A stretch of DNA of 64,000 nt from Streptomyces cellostaticus (GCF_001513965.1 NZ_KQ948021.1:326562-390561), one strand, 5' to 3'; counted from the first letter of the stretch, positions 8,817 to 16,793 are shown. The notes: generated from the sequence alone by a model not told the origin. Numbers and translations are program-made.

Positions 8817-9170
8817 ATGGAACGTGTGCTTGGAATCGGCGGATACTTCGTGCGGGCCACCGACCCGGGGGCGCTGAGTGCGTGGTATCGCGACTGCCTG
8901 GGCCTGGACGCCGATGAGAACGGCCTGTGGCGTCAGGAAGCCGGGGTGACGGTGTTCGCGACGTTCGAGTCCGAGACCGACTACTTCGGGTCCCGCGCCC
9001 AGCAGACCATGCTCAACTTCCGAGTCCGCGACCTGGATGCGATGCTCGCGCAATTGCGCGCCAAGGGAGCGGACGTGGCCCAAGAGACTCAGGACATGGA
9101 GGGTGTCGGTCGATTCGGTTGGGTCACTGATCCTGAGGGCAATCGGCTCGAACTGTGGCAGCCCGCCTGA
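8817..9170 (+). CDS. VOC-superfamily (glyoxalase/bleomycin-resistance-like) protein
   Basis: 117 residues, a standard single-protein VOC length. It shows the paired beta-alpha-beta-beta-beta units: GIGGYFVRATDPGALSAWYR at the start, and DLDAMLAQLRAKGADV followed by GVGRFGWVTDPEGNRLELWQ at the end. The latter is the typical module terminus, with a metal-ligand Glu (NRLELWQ). Such proteins include glyoxalases, dioxygenases and drug-binding resistance proteins; substrate cannot be predicted. It stands alone, convergent to the acyl-CoA dehydrogenase gene, with a hairpin over its stop codon. Confidence 0.8.
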   Translation: MERVLGIGGYFVRATDPGALSAWYRDCLGLDADENGLWRQEAGVTVFATFESETDYFGSRAQQTMLNFRVRDLDAMLAQLRAKGADVAQETQDMEGVGRFGWVTDPEGNRLELWQPA

Positions 9171-9188
9171 CCGTGTCATCAGGCGGGC
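9161..9188 (+). terminator. Hairpin terminator of the VOC gene
   Basis: GCCCGCCTGA and TCAGGCGGGC make a perfect 10-bp stem with an 8-base loop. The first arm includes the VOC stop codon. It lies between convergent genes and could serve both strands. No U-tract follows, as is common in Streptomyces. Confidence 0.7.
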
Positions 9189-9313
9189 TGGTTTCGGCCA
9201 CCTTCGAGCCCCTGAACCGCCCTTCCGCGAGTCGGCGTGGTGGCGGCACGCACAGCCGACGCCCGAACCATGTTGCCCCACCACATGTGCCCCACCGGTG
9301 ACGTAGGGCGCGG

Positions 9314-11038
9314 CTACGGAGCCATCTCGTACGCGCCGGACAGCGCCTCGACCTGCTGCCAGACCCGCTCCGTGCGCGCCTCGTCAACGACCGGTCGCCG
9401 GACCGCACCCAGCGCCCAGTCCTGCTGCTGCTCGGTCGCCGAGTCCTTGCCGTGCAGTTCGACGGCGTGCGCGGAGAAGTCCCGCACGAGGACGGCGAAG
9501 AGTTCGTCGAGTACGTCCTCGTCGAGTCCGGTCAGAGCGGCCTGCTCCAGGACGAGCTGCCCGTGTACGACGAGGGCGAAGAGCTGACCGACCGCGAGGA
9601 CGAGATCGAGGTCGCGGCTCTGCTCCGCGTCGGGAGCGGCCGTGGCGACGAAGTCGCAGAGTGCGTCGGCCTGTTCGCGGAGGCGGGACACGTTGGGCAG
9701 GTGCGCGTACGCGTCGAAGGCGGGCCGCCAGTCGTGGAAGCGCACCGAGCCGAGGCCGCGGGCCGGCCCCTGCCGGAAGAGGAAGTCGTCGTCGGCCGCG
9801 TCGAGACGGGTCGGCACGCCGGGGTACTCGGCCGGGTCGAGGAGGTGGCTGCGCATGAACTTCAGGATCAGCGCCAGGTTGACGTGGACCGTGCCCTCGA
9901 GCTTCGGCAGACCGCGGATCTCCACGGCCGCCTGGCCGAAGTAGTTGTCCTTCTCGAAGCCCTTGGCCGCGATGACGTCCCACATCAGGTCGATGACCTT
10001 CTCGCCCTCCGTGGTCACCTTCATCTTCGTCATCGGGTTGAAGAGCAGGTAGCGGCGGTCGTCCGGACCGGCAGAGCGGAAGTAGTCGACCGCGCGGTCG
10101 CTGAAGTACTTCATGCCGACGAGCCTGACGTACGCGTCGGTCAGCTCGCGCCGCACGTGCGGGAAGGTGGTGACGGGGCGGCCGTAGAGGATGCGGTTGT
10201 GGGCGTGGGTGACGGCCTCGTACATCGCGTGCTCGCAGATGCCGATCGAGGCGGTGCACAGGTTGAACTTGCCGACGTTGACGGTGTTGAGGGCGGCGTC
10301 GAAGGCGGCGCGGCCGGTGTGCAGCACGTCCTCGGCGGCTACGGGATAGTCCTCCAGGCGGAACTCGCTGACGAACTTCGAAGAGTCGACGACGTTCTTG
10401 ACCAAGTGATAGGCCGGGTGACGGCTGTCGGCGGCGAAGAACACGTAGCCGTCGGGGCCCTCGACGTCGGTCCGGCGGCCGAAGACGGAGACGAGTCCGG
10501 CGGCGTTGCCGTTGCCGATGTAGTACTTGGACCCGGTGGCGCGGAAGCCGCCGTTGCCGTCGGGCTCGAGCAGCATGTCGGTGGAGTAGATGTCAGCGCC
10601 GTGGGCCTTCTCGGACAGGCCGAACGCGAACACCTCTCCCTGGGTGAGGAGTTCCGCGGCGCGGGCGCGGGCGGCGGCGTTGTCACTCTGCCAGACCGGG
10701 CCGAGGCCGAGGATCGTGACCTGCCAGGCGTACCAGTAGTCGAGGCCGTAGAAGCCCAGGACCTCGTTGAGCGCGGCGATCCGGGCGGTGTCCCACCGCT
10801 TGTCCGGTTCCGCCTCCCCCGCGGCGGACGACGGCGTCAGGAAGGTGGCGAAGAGGTTCTCCTTCGCCGCGAAGGCAAGGAAGTCGCCGAGCCACGCGCG
10901 GGTCCGGTAGTCCTCGATCAGTCGCCGCTTCCCACGCTCCTCGAACCAGTCGACGGTGGCACGCAGCAAGCGGCGCGTCTCGGGGTCGAAGTGCGCGGGA
11001 TCGTACGTGCGCGGGTTGAACAGCAGCTGGTCAGCCAT
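9314..11038 (-). CDS. Acyl-CoA dehydrogenase family protein
   Basis: 574 residues, longer than the roughly 380 of classical acyl-CoA dehydrogenases. The central half carries the fold: FGLSEKAHGADIYSTDM (substrate/FAD loop), ATGSKYYIGNGNAAGLV (the beta-domain FAD contact), and helices from NVGKFNLCTASIGICEHAMYE onward. The C-terminal 150 residues are an extra helical region. It probably oxidises a fatty acyl or related thioester using FAD with an electron-transfer flavoprotein; the exact substrate is unknown. It lies 97 bases downstream of, and on the same strand as, a PadR-type regulator, so the pair is likely co-transcribed and controlled by that regulator. Confidence 0.8.
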   Translation of the reverse strand: MADQLLFNPRTYDPAHFDPETRRLLRATVDWFEERGKRRLIEDYRTRAWLGDFLAFAAKENLFATFLTPSSAAGEAEPDKRWDTARIAALNEVLGFYGLDYWYAWQVTILGLGPVWQSDNAAARARAAELLTQGEVFAFGLSEKAHGADIYSTDMLLEPDGNGGFRATGSKYYIGNGNAAGLVSVFGRRTDVEGPDGYVFFAADSRHPAYHLVKNVVDSSKFVSEFRLEDYPVAAEDVLHTGRAAFDAALNTVNVGKFNLCTASIGICEHAMYEAVTHAHNRILYGRPVTTFPHVRRELTDAYVRLVGMKYFSDRAVDYFRSAGPDDRRYLLFNPMTKMKVTTEGEKVIDLMWDVIAAKGFEKDNYFGQAAVEIRGLPKLEGTVHVNLALILKFMRSHLLDPAEYPGVPTRLDAADDDFLFRQGPARGLGSVRFHDWRPAFDAYAHLPNVSRLREQADALCDFVATAAPDAEQSRDLDLVLAVGQLFALVVHGQLVLEQAALTGLDEDVLDELFAVLVRDFSAHAVELHGKDSATEQQQDWALGAVRRPVVDEARTERVWQQVEALSGAYEMAP

Positions 11039-11135
11039 GGGGATGACGCCTTTCGGCTGGTGGAAGGGTGAGAACAGGGGGGTCTGACGGCTGGACGGGC
11101 CGGATCGGGAGGATCGGCGGCGGGTGCGGAGGCGA

Positions 11136-11708
11136 TCAGCGGCCCGGACCGAACCGGGCCAGTGTGGCGAGCACGTCGTCCAGCCACTCGATCATCATTC
11201 GCTCGTACGCGATACCACCGCGCAGGACGACGTGCTGGAGCTCTCGTTCCGCGTCGAGAGGCGCCTTTGCACCGGCCGTGCTCACCGCTGGTCCCGTGAA
11301 GTCCCGTGTCTCTCCTGCGAGATAGTGCGCCAGACGGTCCCGGTGCGCCAGACGGTGCCGCTCCACTTCGCGGATCAGGGCGGTCGGGTCGTCGAAGGCG
11401 GCGCCCCGGATCTTCACGGCCAGGTCGTGGCGGACGCTCTCCGGCTCGATCGGATCGTGCAACCAGGAGGACAGCGCAGCCCGGCCGAGGTCGGCGACGC
11501 TGTACTCCTTCTTGTCCGGCCGGCCCTGCTGCGGGACGTCCCTGACATCGACCCAACCGTCGCTCTCCATGCGCTTGAGCACGCGATAGATCTGTTGGTG
11601 GGTCGCGGTCCAGAAGTAGCCGATGGACCGCTCGAAACGCCGGGCCAGCTCATAGCCGGATCCCGGCTTCTCCAAAAGCGACACCAAAATCGCGTGTTCG
11701 AGCGCCAT
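11136..11708 (-). CDS. PadR-family transcriptional regulator
   Basis: 190 residues. The N-terminal winged helix is a clear PadR domain: MALEHAILVSLLEKPGSGYE, then FWTATHQQIYRVLKRMESDGWV and the wing QQGRPDKKEYSVADLGRAAL. The C-terminal half (about 100-185) is the helical dimerisation/ligand domain of the Vir_act_alpha_C type. I chose ATG 11708 because MALEHAIL is the conserved family start; an upstream in-frame codon would place the operator inside the gene. The perfect palindrome 15 bases before the start is a classic PadR operator and implies autoregulation. Confidence 0.9.
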   Translation of the reverse strand: MALEHAILVSLLEKPGSGYELARRFERSIGYFWTATHQQIYRVLKRMESDGWVDVRDVPQQGRPDKKEYSVADLGRAALSSWLHDPIEPESVRHDLAVKIRGAAFDDPTALIREVERHRLAHRDRLAHYLAGETRDFTGPAVSTAGAKAPLDAERELQHVVLRGGIAYERMMIEWLDDVLATLARFGPGR

Positions 11709-11722
11709 GACGCAGATCCTTA

Positions 11723-11740
11723 TATGCAACTCGTTGCATA
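11723..11740. promoter_or_regulatory. PadR operator, perfect palindrome
   Basis: TATGCAACTCGTTGCATA consists of perfect 8-base arms (TATGCAAC/GTTGCATA) around a 2-base centre. The ATGCAAC-GTTGCAT type is the known consensus for PadR-family repressors. It begins 15 bases upstream of the padR start codon, where it would cover the promoter or leader of the padR/acyl-CoA dehydrogenase transcript. Confidence 0.8.
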
Positions 11741-11816
11741 GCAAGCCTCGCCCGCTCCGATGCGACGTGGCTCACCCTCCGGGCGGCCCCTGTCCCAGCG
11801 GCAGAGCGCCCTGGAT

Positions 11817-11842
11817 CCGCCCGCATGTGTCCAGGCGGGCGG
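11817..11842. other. GC-rich hairpin upstream of padR
   Basis: CCGCCCGC and GCGGGCGG form an 8-bp stem with a 10-base loop, about 110 bases upstream of the padR start. It may be a second transcription stop for the secreted-protein gene at 12006-12680 or a leader structure; sequence alone does not decide. Confidence 0.35.
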
Positions 11843-11952
11843 CCTTTCGGCAGTCCCGGCAGCTGCGCGGTTGATGAGGGCCCCACAGAGATCGCCCGGA
11901 CAAGGTGCAGCCTCACATGGCTGATCGCTCAGGGCCCCTGTGAGCTGCCCCC

Positions 11953-11987
11953 GGCTGCCTCGCGGATCCACGGACCGCGAGGCAGCC
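11953..11987 (-). terminator. Strong hairpin terminator of the secreted-protein gene
   Basis: GGCTGCCTCGCGG pairs perfectly with CCGCGAGGCAGCC (13 bp, 9-base loop). It begins 18 bases past the stop of the minus-strand gene ending at 12006 and separates it from padR. Confidence 0.8.
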
Positions 11988-12005
11988 AGGCGCGCGATCG
12001 GCGGA

Positions 12006-12680
12006 TCAGCGTTGAACGACGAACGTCTTGGCCTTACCGGAACGGCTGGAGCAGGACCGCTTCTCCGCGGAGGTCATCTTCCTGGACTTGACGACCACCG
12101 CGTTGCTCTGGCCGTCCGTCCCGTTCGGGGCAGGCCCGGTGACGACGTCGGGGACGAACCAGAAGTAGTGACCCCACTTCCGGTCGTCGTAATGGGTCTG
12201 CCACGTACCGGAGACGGTCTGCATCACCTGCGCGCGGGAGATCCAGCCGACTTCACCGGGTTTCACCGTCATGTTGACGGAGCTGGTCTCCGAGTGCGTG
12301 CTCGACCAGGTGTGGCTGTAAGTCGCCGTCACGCTCAAGTCGATGATTCCCGCTATCTTGCCGCCGGCGGTCACGGACACGCCCGCCGAGTCCGTGGAAC
12401 CGACCGTGTCGGACCAGGTCATCGACTGGGTGGCAGGCGAGGTGCTGCAGTTGTAGAGCGAGTCGGAGACCCGGTGGAAGCCTCCGAGATACGCCTCGCC
12501 CAACTGCGGGTCGTTGAAGGTGCACTTGCCTTCACCCGAGTCGCAGTCGGCTATGAGCTGTGCCCGAGTAGGCTGGTCATCGGCCGAGGCCGGAACGGCT
12601 ATCGCCGCGACCATGCCCAGGGCAGCCGCTGAGAGCGCCAGCATCCGTCCGGCGTAGCGCATCCTGCGGTTGTTCGCCAT
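12006..12680 (-). CDS. Secreted protein of unknown function, aerolysin-like repeat pattern
   Basis: 224 residues with a Sec signal peptide: MANNRRMRYAGRM, a hydrophobic core to about 32, and an AxA-type site at VPASA|DDQ. The mature chain has two Cys pairs (DCDSGEGKC, and a late CSS), and a Ser/Thr-rich alternating segment (SDTVGSTDSAGVSVTAGGKI, then TATYSHTWSSTHSETSS). That alternation resembles the insertion strands of aerolysin/ETX-type beta-pore proteins, but I would not assign the family on this alone. The ATG at 12680 was chosen because it begins the signal peptide. A strong terminator follows, so it is a single-gene unit. Confidence 0.7.
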   Translation of the reverse strand: MANNRRMRYAGRMLALSAAALGMVAAIAVPASADDQPTRAQLIADCDSGEGKCTFNDPQLGEAYLGGFHRVSDSLYNCSTSPATQSMTWSDTVGSTDSAGVSVTAGGKIAGIIDLSVTATYSHTWSSTHSETSSVNMTVKPGEVGWISRAQVMQTVSGTWQTHYDDRKWGHYFWFVPDVVTGPAPNGTDGQSNAVVVKSRKMTSAEKRSCSSRSGKAKTFVVQR

Positions 12681-12776
12681 ACATGTGCCTTTCGCTGTGC
12701 ATGAGGGGGTCGGCGAGCGCAGGAGAGCGACTGAAGTCACCCGCGATCACCGCCTGTTGCGATCCAGGAGACGCAA

Positions 12777-12803
12777 CAACTGACTTATTTACTACACCAG
12801 TTG
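12777..12803. promoter_or_regulatory. Inverted repeat in AT-rich promoter region
   Basis: CAACTG and CAGTTG arms are separated by a 15-base AT-rich spacer (ACTTATTTACTACAC), about 100 bases upstream of the secreted-protein start at 12680. On the minus strand the spacer includes TAAATAAG-like -10 material. A promoter with a flanking regulator site is plausible but unproven. Confidence 0.3.
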
Positions 12804-12908
12804 ATGAAATCCCAGCCATGGACTGCCTTCTGCCTGTAAATGATCGGCGGGACCCACTTCGCCTCCGCGATGATGTGCCACGCTGGGCCGGGGGGCCGTG
12901 CTGAAGTG

Positions 12909-12942
12909 CTGCGAGAGCGACCGCAAGCTCTGCGAGAGCGAC
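12909..12942. repeat. 13-bp direct repeat, two copies
   Basis: CTGCGAGAGCGAC occurs at 12909-12921 and again at 12930-12942, exactly 21 bases apart, i.e. two helical turns. Such spacing fits a tandem protein-binding site as well as chance duplication. No nearby gene start explains it. Confidence 0.5.
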
Positions 12943-13527
12943 TTATCCGACGAAGGGTGAGCGCTGATCTAACCGGTGATCACCGCACTCATGACACCGG
13001 GATACACCCACCACCGAGATCCCCGCCGGCATGACCGTGTGCGACGGCCGGCGATGCCGTGACCGAGGACCAGCGCGAGGGTCTGCACCAGTGCGTCGGT
13101 ATCACCCCGGCCGCCCAGGCGGCGCACGAGTCGGTGGCGGTCGTGGTCGGCCGAAGGACCCGGGCGCCCGGCTGGGCCCCCGGCTGGCGCCGCCTCACCC
13201 CCAGCGGGTCGCACCAGGTCACGGGGTGGGTCGTGTACGTCCCCCCACGCATCGACGGTAGTTCAGCGCCGAATGGCCCACATCGCCTTGCGCTCGCGGC
13301 GCGGCCACACGGGTGGTTCTGCGCGGAGCGCTTACGCCCGCGGTTCGCCCTCGCGATGCCTTGATCACACGGGGAACCTGGGTCGGCCGGGCCGACGCCG
13401 CCCGTGTTCGTTGATCAGACGATCCGGCGTGCCGACGAGCGAATATCGGGCATTTACGCATTAACCTCTCGTCACCTTATGACGTGGCGGATCGCGTACG
13501 CATCCGCTTCAACGCTCGGAGAAGACA

Positions 13528-13887
13528 ATGCGCAAGACTCGCAAGACCGCTGTCGTGGCCGTCCTTCTCGGCACCGTCGGCTTCCTCGGCGCCGGCACCG
13601 CCTACGCCGACGGGCACGAACCCGGGCACGGGCACAAGCACGGGCACAAGCACGGGCACAAGCACGGGCAGAAGCACGAGCACCATGGTCGAGCGATCAA
13701 GACGATCCTCATCAGCCAGAGCACCTCATGCACGACGACCGAAGAGAACATCGACGTACAGGGCGAGTCCGGGTTCGAGAACGGCCAGGAGGGCAACCGG
13801 TCCAACGGCGAGGGCTCACCTGGCACGCAGACCACCACCATCGGCTCACGCCTGGGATGCAACAACACCCTCGTCCTCGGCAAGTAG
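13528..13887 (+). CDS. Small secreted protein with His/Lys/Gly metal-binding-like repeats
   Basis: 119 residues. A signal peptide (MRKTRKTAVVAVLLGTVGFL, ending TAYA|DGHE) precedes a low-complexity section GHGHKHGHKHGHKHGQKHEHHG (about 30-53, 11 His). The C-terminal half has two Cys (STSCTTTEENIDVQGESGFE and GSRLGCNNT) and a GFENGQEGN/SNGEGSPG pattern seen in small secreted Streptomyces proteins of unknown role. The His-rich tract could bind Zn, Cu or Ni at the cell surface; this is inference from composition. GGAG six bases before the ATG is a good ribosome-binding site. Confidence 0.8.
   Translation: MRKTRKTAVVAVLLGTVGFLGAGTAYADGHEPGHGHKHGHKHGHKHGQKHEHHGRAIKTILISQSTSCTTTEENIDVQGESGFENGQEGNRSNGEGSPGTQTTTIGSRLGCNNTLVLGK
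13630..13677 (+). repeat. 12-bp coding tandem repeat, four copies
   Basis: GGGCACAAGCAC repeats four times without gaps; the last copy differs at one base (GGGCAGAAGCAC). Each unit encodes the four residues G-H-K-H (G-Q-K-H in the last). Identical codons in each unit point to recent slippage expansion, so copy number may vary between strains. Confidence 0.9.
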
Positions 13888-13970
13888 CTCACACAGGTCC
13901 CGGCGTCGGGGTCCGGGCCCCCGGGGGGTTGCTCTCTCACCAAGGGGCGGGGCGGCTGTTCTGTGGTGGT

Positions 13971-14160
13971 TCAGACGGCTCGGGGGGTGTGGTGTGGTTC
14001 GAAGAAGGTGCCGCCGCGGAGCATGGCGAACAGGACGTCTACGCGGCGTCGGGCGAGACACATCAGGACCTGTTTGCGGCGCATCCCCTCGCCCTCTTCC
14101 CCTCGTAACAGGCCCTGGACGCGCAGTCGGCCAGGGCCGCGAACGTGGAGAGAAGGGGCC
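13971..14160 (-). pseudogene. IS110-family transposase remnant, C-terminal end
   Basis: Reading on the minus strand, FAALADCASRACYEGKRARG appears in one frame at about 14155-14090. After a frame change near 14085 it continues as KQVLMCLARRRVDVLFAMLR and GGTFFEPHHTPRAV to a stop at 13971. This is the conserved C-terminus of IS110-type transposases (the transposase_20 region). The rest of the element, including its N-terminal DEDD domain, is not recognisable. No terminal repeats are visible, consistent with old decay. Confidence 0.75.
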
Positions 14161-14476
14161 CCTTCGAGGTGTTGTCGCCGCGGCGGGAGGGTCTCTCGCC
14201 GCGGATCGAGGATCCGGATCGCGCAGATGCGTGCCGAGGGCCGCGCAGTCGACAGCGAACTCCTCGCGCACATCTCCCCGGCCCACAGCGAGAACGTGAA
14301 CTCGCCTTTCGTGTCCGTCCGCTGGATCTGCATGGATTGTCCGGCATCGACCAGGCAGAACGCATCTCAGGTATGACGGACAATTGCGCCAGGGATGCAC
14401 ACTGCGTTCTCCCATCCCTCGTGCCCCGGGCCAGCGACCCCACAGGGCGGCAGGGAGACACACCCCAGGAGAGCCC
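14161..14476. other. Intergenic stretch beside the IS110 remnant
   Basis: 316 bases with open frames on the minus strand but no coherent product; some of it may be further decayed transposon sequence. No tRNA, clear promoter or hairpin is seen. Confidence 0.4.
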
Positions 14477-14758
14477 GTGCATCCGAACCACCATGACACA
14501 CCCCTCGGCCACGCCGGAGATGCGCAACCTCCCCCGCGCCAAGGCCGGCAGCGCATCGCGGTACCCGTTCCTCCGGTCCTGCTGTCGGCGAAGGCCGGCA
14601 TCACCAACAGGCCCGGAACCTACGGGGCCACCTCCCTGGCCGGCTACATCGCCGCAGGCGCCACACACGGCTCCAGCACCTGGGCAGTCGTGGTCATTGC
14701 GGTTGGTCTGATGGCCGCCGAGACGATCCAGAACTGCCGACGTGGTAGTCAGTTCTGA
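14477..14758 (+). CDS. Small membrane-associated protein of unknown function
   Basis: 93 residues from a GTG at 14477, supported by an AGGAG five bases upstream. The N-terminal half is polar and His/Pro/Arg-rich (VHPNHHDTPLGHAGDAQPPP). The second half has a single hydrophobic stretch (about 66-83, TWAVVVIAVGLMAAE) before a short polar tail. I do not recognise a family. It ends 38 bases before the HTH/pyruvate-kinase fusion gene on the same strand, so co-transcription is possible. Confidence 0.45.
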   Translation: MHPNHHDTPLGHAGDAQPPPRQGRQRIAVPVPPVLLSAKAGITNRPGTYGATSLAGYIAAGATHGSSTWAVVVIAVGLMAAETIQNCRRGSQF

Positions 14759-14796
14759 GCGGACAGACACCGGGCCTCGGCACGTGAAGGTGCAGC

Positions 14797-16746
14797 ATGG
14801 GTGAGCGGAAAGATCTTGCCGGGCGGGGAAGAGGCCGTCCCATCCAGCTGAAGGCGGAGACTGAGCAGGCCGCCGAGCTGGCGAAGTGGCTGCAGGACGT
14901 TACTCAGAGGGAGACCATCCGATCCTTGGCCGATCGGTTCCGGTATGAAAAGACGAAGTGGGCGCAGTACCGCAACGGTGAAGAACTCATCCCGAAGTGG
15001 CTGTTGGAGCAGGTGGTACATGAGTTCGTACGTGAACCGCTCCGTCGCAGGCAAGTCCTTCAGCGGGGCCTTCGATTGCTCGACGAGGCCGAGCGGGCCA
15101 CAGCAGGCAAGCTGCCACAGAGCATAAGGACACTGCCGGAGCCACTGCTTCGAGCACGCCTGGACCAAGCCCTCGGACATCTGGCGCGCGCCGAACAAGC
15201 AGTGCTGGGCATGACCCGGCTCATGCTGCTGCTGAGCACGCTCACGAGCACGCTGCACGAGCGATGTCAGCGACTCGAACAGGGCTCTCTCTCCCATGCC
15301 TTGGAGTACCTCAGGCGCCTGGAGCGCGCAGAGTCCCAGCTGTGTGAAGCTACAGAGGGCCGCGATGAAGCCGAATTGCTGCGCCGCGAAGCCCACCGGC
15401 AGGCCGAACCGTACCGGCAGGCCGTGACCGATGACCGCCTCCCGGAAACAGCGGCTTCCGCTGTCCGCGCAGATCAGCTGCCGCCGGTATCGGCAGAGCA
15501 AGCCGATGAGCTCCTGGCGCGCAATCAGCAATTCCTGGCCCAAGCCCGCCAGGCTCTCGATGATCTACGGTCCCTGCTTGGCCTGCCGCCCGCCGGACAA
15601 CCCCGCATTGTCCGCGGACAACTCGTGGACCGTACCGAGCCTCGGCGCGGCACGGGGATCGTGGCGACGCTGGGCCCGGCGACCGACTCGTTCGAGCAGC
15701 TCCGCGCGCTGGTCAAGGCAGGTATGGACCTCGCACGCCTGAACATGGCCCATGGCACCTGGGCTGAGCACGAGGAGCGGTACCGCAGGGTTCGGGCGGT
15801 GGCGGCCGAAGCGGGACGGCACGTGGGGATCCTGGCCGATTTTCCAGGAGCACGCCTGAGTCTGGGGGCCTTCGCGGACGGCCGTGTCGGGCTTGAGCAG
15901 GGGGACAGGTTCATCCTCACGGTTGAAGACGTGCTGGGCGACCAGTCGATCTGCACGGTCGCCTATCCGCTGCTGCCCAATGACGTCTCGGTCGGTGACC
16001 CGATCCTCGTCAACGACGGAGCGGTCGAGCTGCAGGTGACGGCCGTTGACGGCCCACGCGTCATCACCACAGTCGTCACGGCCGGGCTGGTCTCCGACCA
16101 CAAAAGCCTCTCCCTTCCCCGGAGTGTGCTCAGCAGCCGCCCGATGCTCTCCCCGAAGATTGCTGACGACCTCAGGTTTGCGCTGCGGCTGGGCTGCGAC
16201 GGGGTCGCGGTGTCCTTCGTCCGGCGCGCTGCCGATGTCCAGGAGGTCCACCGGATCATGGACGAGGAGGGGCATCGGCTGCCGGTGATCGCCAAGATTG
16301 AGACGCCAGAGGCCGTGGAGAACTTGGAGGAGATCCTCCGGGCCTTCGACGGCATCATGATCGCGCGCGGCGACCTCGGGGTGGAGCTCCCGTTGGACCA
16401 GGTGCCTATCGTGCAGAAGCGAGCGATCCGACTGGCCAGGCATGACAACAAGCCGACGATCGTCGCCACGCAGCTCCTGGACTCCATGATCCAGGCGCCC
16501 AGGCCCACCCGCGCGGAAGCCAGTGATGTGGCCAATGGCGTGATGGACGGCGCAGACGCGCTCATGCTCTCTGGCGAAACCAGCGTGGGTCACTACCCGC
16601 AACTGGCTGTGGAGACCATGGCGAGGATCATCGCCACCACCGAAGAGGACATGACGGCCAACGGCCTCACACTGGCCCACGGCATACCAGCCTCCTGGAC
16701 GGGACAGCACCACTCCCGTGGCGGACCGCGCCAGAGCCTGCCTTGA
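14797..16746 (+). CDS. Fusion of an HTH-like/coiled-coil domain to a pyruvate kinase catalytic core
   Basis: 649 residues. Residues 1-100 (RGRPIQLKAETEQAAELAKW, TIRSLADRFRYEKTKWAQYR) resemble the XRE-like helix-turn-helix found at the start of many Streptomyces proteins. About 100-260 is helical and coiled-coil-rich. From about 283 there is a pyruvate kinase barrel plus B domain: GIVATLGPATDS, RLNMAHG (314-320), VSDHKSLSLP, IAKIE (K500, E502), ARGDLGVELP (D526), VATQLLDSM (T558) and MLSGETSVGHYP. It stops about 40 residues after the barrel, so the C-terminal allosteric domain is absent. The usual K+-site Ser is Ala318, and the phosphate-binding Arg of GPKIR is Ser355 (GARLSLG). It may be a metabolite sensor or an altered kinase. 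GAAGG precedes the ATG. Confidence 0.85.
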   Translation: MGERKDLAGRGRGRPIQLKAETEQAAELAKWLQDVTQRETIRSLADRFRYEKTKWAQYRNGEELIPKWLLEQVVHEFVREPLRRRQVLQRGLRLLDEAERATAGKLPQSIRTLPEPLLRARLDQALGHLARAEQAVLGMTRLMLLLSTLTSTLHERCQRLEQGSLSHALEYLRRLERAESQLCEATEGRDEAELLRREAHRQAEPYRQAVTDDRLPETAASAVRADQLPPVSAEQADELLARNQQFLAQARQALDDLRSLLGLPPAGQPRIVRGQLVDRTEPRRGTGIVATLGPATDSFEQLRALVKAGMDLARLNMAHGTWAEHEERYRRVRAVAAEAGRHVGILADFPGARLSLGAFADGRVGLEQGDRFILTVEDVLGDQSICTVAYPLLPNDVSVGDPILVNDGAVELQVTAVDGPRVITTVVTAGLVSDHKSLSLPRSVLSSRPMLSPKIADDLRFALRLGCDGVAVSFVRRAADVQEVHRIMDEEGHRLPVIAKIETPEAVENLEEILRAFDGIMIARGDLGVELPLDQVPIVQKRAIRLARHDNKPTIVATQLLDSMIQAPRPTRAEASDVANGVMDGADALMLSGETSVGHYPQLAVETMARIIATTEEDMTANGLTLAHGIPASWTGQHHSRGGPRQSLP

Positions 16747-16793
16747 GGCAACGTCGAGATCTTGGTACTCCCCGGCGAGCTGTCGGCCATGTC

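Larger units (their letters stand above)
12681..13527. other. 847-base intergenic region without a convincing gene
   Basis: No recognisable product in any frame. A minus-strand frame at 12969-13214 and a plus-strand frame at 13059-13364 are open but have unnatural Arg/Gly-rich or mixed composition and match nothing known to me. The left end (about 12770-12830) is AT-rich for this genome and carries an inverted repeat, so it likely holds the promoter of the secreted-protein gene. The right end (about 13430-13500) is also less GC-rich and probably holds the promoter of the His-rich secreted gene. Confidence 0.5.

Noticed and set aside
9452..11071. Long plus-strand open frame (539 codons) opposite the acyl-CoA dehydrogenase gene
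   Set aside because: Antisense frame produced by strong third-position GC bias; Glu/Val/Gly-rich composition and no domain. Similar shadows over sox, glyS and leu genes were also left out.
12969..13364. Two overlapping open frames on opposite strands in the 12.7-13.5 kb gap
   Set aside because: No recognisable domain and no convincing start signals on either strand.
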